Below, one piece after another: positions 1 through 8,533 of a stretch of DNA of 64,000 nucleotides. The position numbers and the translations under genes are program-made. The DNA lies in assembly GCF_900107175.1 (NCBI RefSeq), contig NZ_FNOZ01000001.1, forward strand, positions 62,001 through 126,000. The letters run 5' to 3'. Within the stretch, counting starts at the first letter, position 1; every line of letters begins with the position of its first letter. The notes under the pieces are model-generated. The model saw only the letters and a list, made by a program, of their open reading frames with translations. It did not search any database and was not told the DNA's origin. Source of the DNA: Modestobacter sp. DSM 44400. Lineage in GTDB: Bacteria; Actinomycetota; Actinomycetes; Mycobacteriales; Geodermatophilaceae.

Positions 1-378
1 TGCCCGTCTGGCACTGGCCTCGTCGAGCCACAGACTCCTCCTCTGCAATGCCCGGCACGGTTGCCGCGGCGGAATGCTGAACACAGTCCCCGGCCGGGCG
101 ATGGCTGTCGCGAAGCGAGGGCCTGGGTGGCTACTCCGAGACGCGACTCAGACCCCCGGATCTGCGAGAGATCGACGCGTCGGGCTCCGACAGCCCGCCC
201 ATGCGGCAACTACAGCCACCAGTCGATGGCCGAGGCACCAACCACACCGCGCAGTCCTCGCCAGACGAGCGTCGTTTGCCCTGGGGGCGGTGCCGAACCC
301 CATGCTAGCGCCTGTCGGCCCGCGCGAGACTGCGGCGCGACCCGCGGCCCGGACTGTATGCCGATGGATGGTTGCACA
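1..378. other. non-coding stretch before the tRNA
   Basis: I see no recognisable gene here. Short open frames exist on both strands, but none resembles a protein family, none has a convincing ribosome binding site, and base composition is less skewed than in the neighbouring genes. It lies just past the 3' end of a tRNA, the usual integration site for mobile elements, but I found no second copy of the tRNA end and no integrase. Confidence 0.5.
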
Positions 379-421
379 ATCGGAAACTGCCCTCACAGTC
401 ACTGCGAGGCCAATTTCCGAT
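379..421 (-). terminator. hairpin terminator of tRNA-fMet
   Basis: A 16-base-pair stem (arms 379-394 and 406-421) with one G-U wobble and one mismatch encloses an 11-nt loop. On the minus strand it begins with the final A of the tRNA CCA end, so the hairpin abuts the mature 3' end. No long U tract follows, as is common in actinobacteria. The arms are ATCGGAAA...TTTCCGAT at the base. Confidence 0.75.
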
Positions 422-497
422 GGTAGCGGGGGCAGGATTTGAACCTGCGACCTCTGGGTTATGAGCCCAGCGAGCTACCGAGCTGCTCCACCCCGCG
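421..497 (-). tRNA. initiator tRNA-fMet (CAU)
   Basis: This is a 77-nt cloverleaf on the minus strand with anticodon CAT in the loop CTCATAA and an encoded CCA end. Two features mark it as the initiator and not elongator Met: position 1 is C facing U at position 72 (unpaired acceptor end), and the anticodon stem carries three consecutive G-C pairs (GGG/CCC). The T arm GGTTCAAATCC is intact. It charges with Met, is formylated and starts translation at the ribosomal P site. Confidence 0.96.
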
Positions 498-509
498 TCG
501 GTAGTGACC

Positions 510-515
510 ACCATA
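510..515 (-). promoter_or_regulatory. possible -10 box of the tRNA-fMet promoter
   Basis: TATGGT on the minus strand lies 12 nt upstream of the tRNA 5' end, the right place for a sigma-A -10 element. No clear -35 is visible in the GC-rich sequence upstream. Confidence 0.35.
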
Positions 516-552
516 CACGGCCCGCAGCGTCCCGCCCCCCGGCCCCCGCGGT

Positions 553-586
553 CGGCACCGGCGCCCGTCGCGGGGCACCGGTGTCG
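553..586. terminator. hairpin terminator after the UPF0182 gene
   Basis: A near-perfect GC-rich hairpin of about 14 base pairs (CGGCACCGG...CCGGTGTCG, with GCCC/GGGG inside) follows 9 bp after the UPF0182 stop codon on the minus strand. It separates that gene from the tRNA transcribed in the same direction. Confidence 0.65.
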
Positions 587-595
587 GCCGCGCGG

Positions 596-3500
596 TCAGC
601 CCGTCGGCGTGGCCGGCGGTGGCGTCGTCGCCGCGGCGCCCTGTCCGTTGGCCGCCGGGTTGGCCGCCTCGTAGGCCGCGATGGCGGCCTGCAGGTCGGA
701 CTGTGCCTGGCCGATCGCTGCGAAGTTGCCGCTCCGCTGGGCGTCGGCGAGCGCGGTCAGCGCCGCGTTGATGTCGGCCACCGCCCGGTCCCGGGCGGAC
801 GTGTCCGTCCCGTTCCCGGTGTCCGGCGCCGGCGTCGTCGGGCTGGCGGTTCCGCTCGGCGGCGTCGTCGGGGTCGTGGGTGCCGGCGCCGTCCCGCTGT
901 CGGCGGCGGCGTCACCGGCGCCGTCGCCGAAGACCTGGTCCAGCGCCCCGGCGAACGTGTCGGCGTAGCCGACCCGGTCGCCGTAGTTGACCAGCACCTT
1001 CTGCAGCAGTGGGAAGGAGTTCTCCCCGGTGCCGGCCACGTACAGCGGTTCGACGTAGAGCAGCCCGTTGGTGCCGATCGGCAGGGTGAGCAGGTTACCG
1101 AACACCGCCTGGGAGCTGGCGCTGTCGAACAGCGTGAGCTGCGTTCTGACCTCGCTGTTGGTGTTGAAGGACTGGAACACCTGGGTCGGCCCACGGAACT
1201 GGGTGTTGCCCGGCAACTGCAGTACCTGGATCTCGCCGTAGGTCGACGGGTCGCTGGACACTGCCATGTAGGCCGACAGGTTCTCCCGGTTGAGCGCGTT
1301 GAGTGCACTGGTCAGCTGGAAGGTGGCGTTGCCCTCGCTGACCCGCTGGGAGAGCACGTAGTACGGCGGCTGGGAGTCTGCGGTGTTCTCCGTGGGATCG
1401 CTGGGGACCTGCCAGAAGTCGTTGGCGTTGTAGAAGTCCTTCGGGTTGTCCACGTGGTACTGGGTGAGCACGTCGCGCTGCAGCTTGAACAGGTCCTCCG
1501 GGTAACGGAAGTGGCTGCGCAGCTCGTCGCTGATCGCGCTCGACGGCTTGATCGTGCCCGGGAAGGCCTTCGCGTAGGTCTCCAGCACCGGATCGGGATT
1601 GGTGTCGTCGAAGGCGTACAGGTCGACCGTGCCGTCGTAGGCGTCCACGGTGGCCTTCACCGAGTTGCGGACGTAGTTGACCTGGTCGTTGGGCAGGGCA
1701 GACGTGCCCGTGCCGGTGAGGGAGTCGTTGGTCGCCTCACCCAGGCTCTGCAGCGAGGAGTACGGATAGGCGTCCGATGTCGTGTAGGCGTCGACGATCC
1801 AGACGATCCGGCCCTCCACCACCGCCGGGTAGGGGTCGCCGTCCACCTGCAGGTAGGGCGCGGCCTTCTCCACCCGATCCCGCGGATCACGGACGTAGAG
1901 CACCTTGGAGTTGTCGTTGACCGCGCCGGAGAGTAGGAAGTTGCGCTCCCGGTAGTGGATGGCGAACGTCAGCTGCCGGAAGAAGCTGCCGATCGAGACG
2001 CCACCATTGCCGTCGTAGGTGTTGTTCACCTGACCCGCGGAACCGCTCTCCGGCTGGTCGAACTCCCGCGGCGAGTCGTTGCCGGCCGCACCGACGACGG
2101 AGTACTCGTCCGCCCCGTTCACGTTGAGCAGCTCGCCGTAGTAGACGCGCGACTGGTCGACCGGGATGTTCCCCTGGGTCGGCAGGTCGCCGGTGGTGAA
2201 GTTCGGCTCGCCGCCGGCCTCCCCGGAGACGACCTGGTTGGCCGGCGCGGCGACGAACCCGTTGCCGTGGGTGTAGACGGTGTGCTCGTTGATCCAGTTC
2301 GTCTGGTTCCCCGACAGCGCGGACGAGTCCAGCTCACGGGCGGCCACCACGTAGTCCTGCGTCGTCCCGTCGGTCGTGTACCGGTCGATGTCCAGCTTCG
2401 CCGGGAAGCCGTAGACGTTGCGGATCTGTTGGCGGGCCAGGAACGTCGCCTGCAGGACGTTGGGATCCAGCAGCCGGGCGTTGCGGATCGTCTCGGTGTC
2501 GGCGGCGAGGTCGGCCGGCGTCGGCGTGCTGGCCACGTCGGTGCCCGCGTCGGTCCCGGTCTCCTGCCCAGTGCCCGTGTTGGTGCCGTAGTCGACGTAC
2601 TCGATGTCGGACAGGCCATAGGCGTCGCGGGTGGAGGCGATGGCCCGCTCGATGTAGGCCGCCTCCTTCTGGTCCGCGCTGGGCCGCACGACGAACTGCT
2701 GGACGATCGCCGGGTAGGCGACCCCGATGACCAGGCTGGACAGCAGGAGCAGCACCAGGGCGGCGGCCGGCAGCAGGGTGTTGCGGAAGAAGATGTTGGC
2801 GAAGAACGCGATGGCGCAGATCGCCGCCACGAACACCAGGATGTTCTTGGCCGGCAGCAGCGCATTGACGTCGGTGTAGGACGCGCCGGTGAAGACGTTG
2901 CCCCGACCGGAGTAGACCGTGCCGTACCGGTCCAGCCAGTAGGCGACGGCCTTGAGGGCCACGAACAGCCCCAGCAGTACCGACAGCTGGACCCGGGCGG
3001 CGCCGGTGAGCTTCTGCCCCGGCGTCTGCAGGCGCAGTCCGCCGAACACGTAGTGGGTCAGCACCGAGCCGATCAGCGACAGCAGCACGATCGCGAACGC
3101 GAAGCCCAGCGCCAACCGGTAGAAGGGGTAGTCGAAGACGAAGAAGGAGATGTCCTTGCCGAACTGCGGGTCGGTCCGCCCGAAGTCGGTGGCGTTGCGG
3201 AACGTCAGCCAGGTCTGCCAGCTGCCCTGCGCGGCGAACCCGGCGAACAGGCCCAGCACGACGGCGATCCCGGTGAGCACGACCTTGCGGCGTGGCTCCA
3301 GCGACTGCCGGTAACGCTCGAGGTTCTGCTGCTCCAGCGACATCGGGCGGAAGGTCGGGCGGAAGCGGTAGGCCAGGTACACCGCGAGCGCGGTGAGCCC
3401 ACCGGTGGCGAGCCCGGCGACGGCGAACAGCAGGGCGCGGGTCTGCACCTCGGTCCAGAAGACCTCGGTGTAGTTGGTCTCGTCGAACCACAGGTAGTCG

Positions 3501-3622
3501 ACGTAGACGTTGGTCAGCGTGCCGATGACGGTGGACAGCACCAGCAGGACGGCGACGATGCCGATGAACGACTTCGCGCGCCGCGACAACGCCGGCACCG
3601 GCACGGGGGGCCGCATGGCCAC
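596..3622 (-). CDS. UPF0182 family large membrane protein
   Basis: About 1,008 residues, the usual size for UPF0182 (COG1615). About seven hydrophobic segments fill the first 310 residues (roughly 13-38, 57-80, 112-132, 168-195, 210-230, 258-280, 285-310). A large extracytoplasmic domain follows, then a Thr/Pro/Ala-rich linker and a short Ala-rich helical tail. I chose GTG at 3622 because GAGGAG lies 7 nt upstream; GTG 3637 and ATG 3616 are in frame but badly spaced. The M. tuberculosis counterpart by gene order is Rv3193c. Molecular function is unknown for the family. It heads away from the ylbL-type protease gene next to it. Confidence 0.93.
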   Translation of the reverse strand: MAMRPPVPVPALSRRAKSFIGIVAVLLVLSTVIGTLTNVYVDYLWFDETNYTEVFWTEVQTRALLFAVAGLATGGLTALAVYLAYRFRPTFRPMSLEQQNLERYRQSLEPRRKVVLTGIAVVLGLFAGFAAQGSWQTWLTFRNATDFGRTDPQFGKDISFFVFDYPFYRLALGFAFAIVLLSLIGSVLTHYVFGGLRLQTPGQKLTGAARVQLSVLLGLFVALKAVAYWLDRYGTVYSGRGNVFTGASYTDVNALLPAKNILVFVAAICAIAFFANIFFRNTLLPAAALVLLLLSSLVIGVAYPAIVQQFVVRPSADQKEAAYIERAIASTRDAYGLSDIEYVDYGTNTGTGQETGTDAGTDVASTPTPADLAADTETIRNARLLDPNVLQATFLARQQIRNVYGFPAKLDIDRYTTDGTTQDYVVAARELDSSALSGNQTNWINEHTVYTHGNGFVAAPANQVVSGEAGGEPNFTTGDLPTQGNIPVDQSRVYYGELLNVNGADEYSVVGAAGNDSPREFDQPESGSAGQVNNTYDGNGGVSIGSFFRQLTFAIHYRERNFLLSGAVNDNSKVLYVRDPRDRVEKAAPYLQVDGDPYPAVVEGRIVWIVDAYTTSDAYPYSSLQSLGEATNDSLTGTGTSALPNDQVNYVRNSVKATVDAYDGTVDLYAFDDTNPDPVLETYAKAFPGTIKPSSAISDELRSHFRYPEDLFKLQRDVLTQYHVDNPKDFYNANDFWQVPSDPTENTADSQPPYYVLSQRVSEGNATFQLTSALNALNRENLSAYMAVSSDPSTYGEIQVLQLPGNTQFRGPTQVFQSFNTNSEVRTQLTLFDSASSQAVFGNLLTLPIGTNGLLYVEPLYVAGTGENSFPLLQKVLVNYGDRVGYADTFAGALDQVFGDGAGDAAADSGTAPAPTTPTTPPSGTASPTTPAPDTGNGTDTSARDRAVADINAALTALADAQRSGNFAAIGQAQSDLQAAIAAYEAANPAANGQGAAATTPPPATPTG

Positions 3623-3688
3623 GAGCGGTCTCCTCACAGATCAGGGGGTGGCCGGGAGGCCACGGACTACTCGACCGCCACCGGCTCG

Positions 3689-3704
3689 GCGCCGCAGGCG
3701 GCGC
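3689..3704. terminator. possible hairpin after the PDZ/Lon protease gene
   Basis: A perfect inverted repeat GCGCCGC-AG-GCGGCGC sits in the 199-bp gap between the stop of the PDZ/Lon gene and the UPF0182 start, both on the minus strand. It could end the upstream transcript. Without a U tract its role is uncertain. Nothing else is recognisable in this gap. Confidence 0.35.
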
Positions 3705-3821
3705 AGGACAGGTCAGGCGCCCGGGTCCGACTGCTCAACTGATGCCGGCGGTGGTGGGTTCCCGAGGTCACAAGCACACCACGTCCAGCTGGGGAGCCGG
3801 CGTCCCGGCCTCGCGTGCCGT

Positions 3822-4844
3822 TCAGCAGGGGGCCGGGGTGCGACCGGCGCGCAGGTCGGCCAGCGCGGTGAGCGCGTCGTCCAGCGAGGCGACCTTGGCC
3901 ATCGGCAGGCCCGGCTGGGCGTTGGCCAGCGCCTCGGCGCAGTTGTCCGCGGGCACCAGGAAGAGCTCGGCGCCCAGTTCCCGAGCGGAGATGAGCTTCA
4001 GCGGGATGCCGCCGATCGGTCCCACGTCGCCCTCCCCGGTGATGGTGCCGGTGCCGGCGACCACGACGCCCTCGGTCAGGTCGGTGTCCCCCACCAGGTC
4101 CAGGATGCCCAGGGTGAGCATCAGGCCGGCCGAGGGCCCTCCGACGTCGTCGACCCGGATGTCCACGGTGAACGGCGCATCGGGTGATTCGAGCACCAGT
4201 ACGCCCAGCGCCGACCCCTTTCCGGTCGCGGCCTTCCCGGTGGTCACCGTCGTCGTCCCGGGCTCGCCCAGGCGGATGTAGGCGACCGGCATCGACGTCC
4301 CGGGCGGAATGGCCTCGAGCGCCGCGCTGAGTGCGTCGGTGTCGGGCGTCACCGTGCCGCCCACGGACACCAACGCGTCCCCGGCCCGCAGCCGCCCCTC
4401 CGACGGGGAGCCGTCGGCCAGCTCCTGGACGACGACCCGCTCGGGGAAGCCCAGCTCGCCCAGGGCCGCCATCCGGGCGGACTGCTCGGAGGTGAGGAAC
4501 GCCTGCCGGTTCTCCCGCTGGGTCTGCTGCTCGGACTTCCCCGACGGGTAGACCTGTTCGCGGGGGACAACGGTGACCTCGCCGTCGAACCAGCCCTGCA
4601 CCGCCCCGACCAGGGCCAACGGGCGCTGAGGCACGCCGACGGTGGTCAGGTTCAGGTTGCCCGAGGTGTCATTCCGCTCCCGGCCGTCCAGGGAGATGAT
4701 CGGGTGCCCGTCGATGTCCCCGAGGGTGTTGAAGGTGGGGCCGGGCACCTGCGCCACGTAGGGCACCGGCAGCAGCGTGCCGACCACCCCGAAGACGAGC
4801 AGCAGCGCCGCACCGGTGACCAGGGTGGCGATCCGACGACTCAC
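3822..4844 (-). CDS. YlbL-type PDZ-Lon (S16) membrane protease
   Basis: 340 residues. An N-terminal signal anchor (about 8-28) is followed by an extracytoplasmic PDZ domain (about 125-205) and a Lon-type S16 catalytic domain (about 215-335). The Ser-Lys dyad is visible as GGPSAGL (Ser238) and IPLKLISA (Lys283). Such proteins cleave membrane-proximal or secreted substrates; SepM and YlbL are relatives. Rv3194c occupies this place in M. tuberculosis. I chose GTG 4844 because it directly precedes the signal anchor and has a -10 box 8 nt upstream; longer versions would overlap the divergent zincin gene. A Cys is the last residue. Confidence 0.9.
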   Translation of the reverse strand: MSRRIATLVTGAALLLVFGVVGTLLPVPYVAQVPGPTFNTLGDIDGHPIISLDGRERNDTSGNLNLTTVGVPQRPLALVGAVQGWFDGEVTVVPREQVYPSGKSEQQTQRENRQAFLTSEQSARMAALGELGFPERVVVQELADGSPSEGRLRAGDALVSVGGTVTPDTDALSAALEAIPPGTSMPVAYIRLGEPGTTTVTTGKAATGKGSALGVLVLESPDAPFTVDIRVDDVGGPSAGLMLTLGILDLVGDTDLTEGVVVAGTGTITGEGDVGPIGGIPLKLISARELGAELFLVPADNCAEALANAQPGLPMAKVASLDDALTALADLRAGRTPAPC

Positions 4845-4852
4845 GACGGGCG

Positions 4853-4858
4853 AGAGTA
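4853..4858 (-). promoter_or_regulatory. -10 box of the PDZ-Lon gene, near-leaderless
   Basis: TACTCT on the minus strand ends 8 nt before the GTG start. No Shine-Dalgarno lies between, which fits a leaderless or nearly leaderless mRNA. Confidence 0.5.
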
Positions 4859-4981
4859 GGTGACCAGCCTGGGACTCCGCTCGGGCCGCGTCCACACCAG
4901 CCCCGGTGAGGGGCTCCCACGATCCGCTCTGGGCGTACGCGGGGGGCCCGCGGTTCCCGGGTCCAGGACCCCGGGCGCGGT

Positions 4982-4987
4982 TACGGT
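4982..4987 (+). promoter_or_regulatory. -10 box of the zincin gene, leaderless
   Basis: TACGGT is followed by exactly six bases and then ATG. Transcription would start at or next to the A of the start codon, and no ribosome binding site is present. Confidence 0.6.
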
Positions 4988-4993
4988 GGGGCC

Positions 4994-6421
4994 ATGAGCG
5001 ATCAACCGCCGTTTGGCTTCGGGCTCCCCGACCGTGACCCCGAGCGCTCCGGCGGCTCGGGGGGCTCCGGCGGCGGCACACCCGGTGACCCCTTCGGGCT
5101 CGGTGCCCTCTTCGGCGGCGCCGGCTTCGGCGGGCCAGGGGGCGGCTCCCCCGAGGACCTGCTGGGCAAGATGCCGCTGTTTGCCGAGCTGCAGAAGCTG
5201 ATGACCTGGTCGGGGGGGCCCGTGAACTGGGACCTCGCGCGTCAGGGGGCGATCAGCCAGCTCGCCCCCGGCCACCAGCCGACGTCCGAGGCGGAGCGGG
5301 CGGCCGTCGCCGAGGCACTGCGGCTGGCCGACCTGTGGCTGGACGAGGCGACCGAGCTCCCCTCCGGGATGGACCGCGGCCTCGCCTGGTCCCGGGTCGA
5401 GTGGGTTGAGCAGACGCTGCCCGCCTGGGGCGCGCTGATCGACCCGCTCGCCGAGCGGGTCGTCTCGGCGATGACCAGCGCCCTCCCGGCGGAGGCGGCG
5501 CAGATGGCCGGCCCGCTGGCCGGCGTGATGGGCCAGATGGGCGGCGTCATGTTCGGCGCCCAGGTCGGCCAGGCGCTGGGCAAGCTCGCCGACGAGGTAC
5601 TCACCAGCACCGACGTCGGCCTGCCGCTGGGCCCGACCGGCGCCGGTGTGCTGGTGCCGCAGAACGTGGCCGCCTTCGGTGCCGGGCTGGATCGACCCCA
5701 GGACGAGGTGCGGCTGTTCCTCGCGCTGCGCGAGGCCGCGCACCAGCGGCTGTTCGCCCACGTCCCGTGGCTGCGCCAGCAGCTCACCGACGCGGTGCAC
5801 GCCTACGCCCGGGGCATCCACGTCGACCCGGAGGCCATTCAGCGCGGGCTGGACGAGGCGATGAGCGGCATGGAGGGCGGCGTCGACCCCAGCGACCCGG
5901 AGAGCATCCAGCGCCTCCTGGGCAGCGGGCTGCTCGAGCCGGAGGAGACGGCCGAGCAGCACATGGCGCTGCGCCGGCTGGAGACCCTGCTCGCCCTGGT
6001 CGAGGGCTGGGTGGACAGCGTGGTGTCGGCCGCGGCGGGGCCGCGGCTGCCCGGGCACGGGGCGCTCGCCGAGACCATGCGCCGGCGGCGGGCCTCGGGT
6101 GGTCCGGCCGAGCAGACGTTCGCCACGCTGGTCGGCCTGGAGCTGCGGCCACGCAGGCTGCGGGACGCCAGCACCGTGTGGGGCGCGATGGCCCAGCAGC
6201 ACAGCACCGCCGCTCGCGACCGGCTGTGGTCCCACCCGGACCTGCTCCCGACCTCCGACGACCTCGACGAGCCGCTGGACTTCGTGGCCCGCCAGGGCGG
6301 CAGCGACGAGTTCTCCGAGCTGACCGTGCACCTCACCGACCAGCCGGACAGCGAACCCGGCACCGGGGACGACGCCGGGCCGGACGCCGGCAGGGCCAAC
6401 GAGGACCCTCCCCACAGCTGA
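4994..6421 (+). CDS. zinc-dependent metalloprotease-like (TIGR03624/Zincin_2)
   Basis: 475 residues. A Gly-rich, disordered N-terminus (1-55) leads into the helical DUF2342/zincin-like domain. The signature REAAHQRLF lies at 246-254 (Glu247, His250), where a zincin helix is expected; a canonical HExxH is not seen, so peptidase activity is inferred from family naming only. The C-terminal 40 residues are acidic and low complexity. Rv3195 holds this place in M. tuberculosis, divergent from the PDZ-Lon gene as here. It converges on the M48-like gene with a 16-bp gap and no terminator. Confidence 0.88.
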   Translation: MSDQPPFGFGLPDRDPERSGGSGGSGGGTPGDPFGLGALFGGAGFGGPGGGSPEDLLGKMPLFAELQKLMTWSGGPVNWDLARQGAISQLAPGHQPTSEAERAAVAEALRLADLWLDEATELPSGMDRGLAWSRVEWVEQTLPAWGALIDPLAERVVSAMTSALPAEAAQMAGPLAGVMGQMGGVMFGAQVGQALGKLADEVLTSTDVGLPLGPTGAGVLVPQNVAAFGAGLDRPQDEVRLFLALREAAHQRLFAHVPWLRQQLTDAVHAYARGIHVDPEAIQRGLDEAMSGMEGGVDPSDPESIQRLLGSGLLEPEETAEQHMALRRLETLLALVEGWVDSVVSAAAGPRLPGHGALAETMRRRRASGGPAEQTFATLVGLELRPRRLRDASTVWGAMAQQHSTAARDRLWSHPDLLPTSDDLDEPLDFVARQGGSDEFSELTVHLTDQPDSEPGTGDDAGPDAGRANEDPPHS

Positions 6422-6437
6422 GCCGGGACCGGGGCGC

Positions 6438-7091
6438 TCAGTCGGGCTCGCCCGGCTCCTCCACGTCGTCGGCGGGCCCGTCGCCGGGGACGGCGCCGTG
6501 CGGCGTGTCGGGCCGGGCGAACTCGACGCCCTCGAGGAAGCCAAGCGCCCGCTCGGCCTGCGGATAGGCGTGCACCAGCGCCCAGAACCGCTCGTCGTGG
6601 CTGGCCTCGAGCAGGTGGGCCAGTTCATGCACCAGCACGTAGTCCACGACGAACTCCGGCATGCCGCGCAGCCGGCTGGACAGCCGGATCGTCCGGTCGC
6701 TGGGCGTGCACGAGCCCCAACGGCGGTGCTGGTTGTCCACCCACCGCACGCTGGCCGGCACCGCCCGGCCGGCGAAGAAAGTGTCCGACACCGTGGTCGC
6801 CCGGGTCATCAGCTCGCCGTCCGAGGCGAGGTTGCGGTGCCGCCGCTCCTCGCGGGTCTGCAGCTTGGCGACCATCTGGTCGACCCAGCGGCGCTCCTCG
6901 GCGGCGCTGAAGGCCGCAGGGATCAGCACGATGGTGCGACCGTTCTCGCGGTAGGCGGTGACGGTGCGCCGGCGCCGCGCGCTGCGCCGCACCTCCACGG
7001 CCTCGCGGAGGCCCGGGGCAGACGCCGTCCGGGACCGGGCGGCGGGGACGGCGGACACCCCGGTCGGTCGGCGGTCGGGTCGCTGCTCCAC
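6438..7091 (-). CDS. YgjP-like M48/DUF45 metallopeptidase
   Basis: About 217 residues. The catalytic helix reads HELAHLLEASHDERFW: HExxH followed by a third His, the zinc ligand arrangement of YgjP/WLM-type gluzincins. The upstream motif WGSCTPSDRTIRLS is also diagnostic of the family. The C-terminal tail is acidic. I chose GTG 7091 because TACCGT stands exactly 6 nt upstream, giving a leaderless start; GTG 7058 is an alternative. The substrate is unknown. Confidence 0.88.
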   Translation of the reverse strand: MEQRPDRRPTGVSAVPAARSRTASAPGLREAVEVRRSARRRRTVTAYRENGRTIVLIPAAFSAAEERRWVDQMVAKLQTREERRHRNLASDGELMTRATTVSDTFFAGRAVPASVRWVDNQHRRWGSCTPSDRTIRLSSRLRGMPEFVVDYVLVHELAHLLEASHDERFWALVHAYPQAERALGFLEGVEFARPDTPHGAVPGDGPADDVEEPGEPD

Positions 7092-7097
7092 GCACGC

Positions 7098-7103
7098 ACG
7101 GTA
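7098..7103 (-). promoter_or_regulatory. -10 box of the M48-like gene, leaderless
   Basis: TACCGT on the minus strand, six bases before the GTG start, no Shine-Dalgarno. Confidence 0.5.
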
Positions 7104-7143
7104 ACGGGCGACCGCGCCCCCGCCCACCCGAGGACACCCGGTC

Positions 7144-7402
7144 GTGGACAGGTGCACACGGACAGTGGAACGACGCGCGCCGGGGTCCCCCGACCGGTGG
7201 ACCGTCCACAGCCGCCGTGGGGAGGTCGGCGCAGGTGGAGGCCGGGTGAGGCGCTACCGGCGGGCGCCGCCGGGCCTTCTCTCCCGGGGCGGTGCACAGG
7301 GACACACCGACAGGTCCCCACGGTGTCCACACCGCTGTCCACAGCTTGTGGGAACCGGTCCTGGACGGTCCGCACCTGGGTCGTCCAGACCGGCCTGTGG
7401 AC
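7144..7402. promoter_or_regulatory. cluster of GTCCACA motifs in a divergent gap
   Basis: The 353-bp gap between the M48-like gene and the E1-like gene holds no recognisable gene. It carries four copies of GTCCACA (7204-7210, 7325-7331 and 7337-7343 on plus, 7396-7402 on minus) plus TGTCCAC at 7144-7150 on minus. Two read GTGTCCACA and CTGTCCACA, one mismatch from the actinobacterial DnaA box TTGTCCACA. They could be DnaA-type sites or operators for the flanking divergent genes. Confidence 0.4.
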
Positions 7403-7444
7403 GGCGCCCCGTCCGGACCGGTCCGTCCTGGCACCCTGCCAACG

Positions 7445-8533
7445 GTGACCGAGAGCCCGCACCCGCTGCTGCCGCCCGCCACCCCGGTCCTGCGCCTGGA
7501 CGGCCGGACGCTGCAGGTGGGCGGGGTCGACGGGCGCAGCGGCGTCCGCGTGCACCCGGCCGGGCCGGACGTGGGGCAGCTGCTCGCCGGGCTGGACGGC
7601 CGGCGCAGCGAGCGGGCGGTGCGCGCCCAGGCCACCGCCGAGGGCGTGCCCGCCGGCGTGGTCGACGACCTGCTGGCCGGGCTCCGGGCCGGAGGGCTGC
7701 TCTCCGACCTGGCGGCCGCCGACCTGCTCGCCACCGACCCCGGCCCGGCCGCCGCGGCCCGGGCCTCGACCGAGCTGCCCGCGGCGGCGACCGGTCCCGG
7801 CGGCGCCGGACGCTGGCACGCCCGCCGGCTGAGCGCCGTGGTCATCGACGGGGCCACCCGCGTTGGCGCACCGCTGGCCGCGGTGCTCGCGGCCAGCGGC
7901 GTCGGCCGGGTGCACGTCCGCGACCGCGGAGCAGCCACCGCTGCCGACGCGGTGGTCGGCGGGGTGAGCGCCGCCGACGAGGGCCGGCCGCGGGCGCTGG
8001 CCGCCGCGGACGCCGTGCGCCGCGCCAACCCGCTCACCGACCTGCGCCCGCTGCCGACCGACCAGGCACCGGACCTGGTCGTGCTCTGCCGGCCGTGGGC
8101 TGCGGTCGACCCACTGCACGTGTCACTGCACCGCGACGGCGTCCCCCACCTGGTGGCCACCGTGCGCGGTGAGACCGGCGTCGTGGGGCCGCTGGTGCTG
8201 CCTGGCACGACCAGTTGCCTGCGCTGCGCCGACGCCCACCGCCGGGACGACGACCCGGCCTGGCCGCGGCTGGCCGCCCAGCTGGCCGCCGCGGACCCGG
8301 TGCCCAGCGGCTCGACCGTCACCTGCCTGCTGACCGCGGCGACCGCGGCGGTCCAGGTGCTCGCCCACCTCGACGGCGCCGCGGCGCCGGCGGTGCTGGA
8401 GGCGACCCTGGAGCTGCGCCTTCCCGGCCCGCTGCCGGTGCTCCGCCGCTGGCCAGCGCACCCCGCGTGCCCGTGCGGTGCGGCCGCTGCCCGCATGGCA
8501 GGCCGGCAGAGGGGACAATGTCCTCGTGAGTGA
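7445..8533 (+). CDS. E1-like TOMM cyclodehydratase-type protein, orphan
   Basis: 362 residues. The first 90 resemble a small winged-helix RiPP recognition element (three short strands, then helices; my reading). The remainder looks like the ThiF/E1-like fold seen in TIGR03882 bacteriocin cyclodehydratase proteins, with a zinc tetracysteine made of C258-x2-C261 and C342-x-C344. The adenylating ATP loop is not obvious ([21 protein letters not shown] is a weakened Rossmann loop). Rv3196 lies here in M. tuberculosis. No YcaO partner gene lies nearby. The stop overlaps the next start by 8 nt, so it is translationally linked to the ABC1 kinase. Confidence 0.75.
   Translation: MTESPHPLLPPATPVLRLDGRTLQVGGVDGRSGVRVHPAGPDVGQLLAGLDGRRSERAVRAQATAEGVPAGVVDDLLAGLRAGGLLSDLAAADLLATDPGPAAAARASTELPAAATGPGGAGRWHARRLSAVVIDGATRVGAPLAAVLAASGVGRVHVRDRGAATAADAVVGGVSAADEGRPRALAAADAVRRANPLTDLRPLPTDQAPDLVVLCRPWAAVDPLHVSLHRDGVPHLVATVRGETGVVGPLVLPGTTSCLRCADAHRRDDDPAWPRLAAQLAAADPVPSGSTVTCLLTAATAAVQVLAHLDGAAAPAVLEATLELRLPGPLPVLRRWPAHPACPCGAAAARMAGRQRGQCPRE

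Noticed and set aside
305-514. Open frame over the tRNA-fMet region on the minus strand
   Set aside because: It translates the tRNA and its terminator; no RBS and no family.
461-1936. Long plus-strand open frame opposite the UPF0182 gene
   Set aside because: Val/Gly/Arg-rich shadow produced by GC bias; the minus strand holds a clear family protein.
1955-3742. 595-codon plus-strand frame opposite UPF0182
   Set aside because: Antisense shadow with no domain.
4841-6628. 595-codon minus-strand frame opposite the zincin gene
   Set aside because: Shadow; composition is Arg/Gly/Leu/Val-rich and the plus strand has the TIGR03624 match.
7204-7402. Replication origin from the GTCCACA cluster
   Set aside because: No dnaA, dnaN or AT-rich unwinding region nearby, and most copies have one or two mismatches to the DnaA box.
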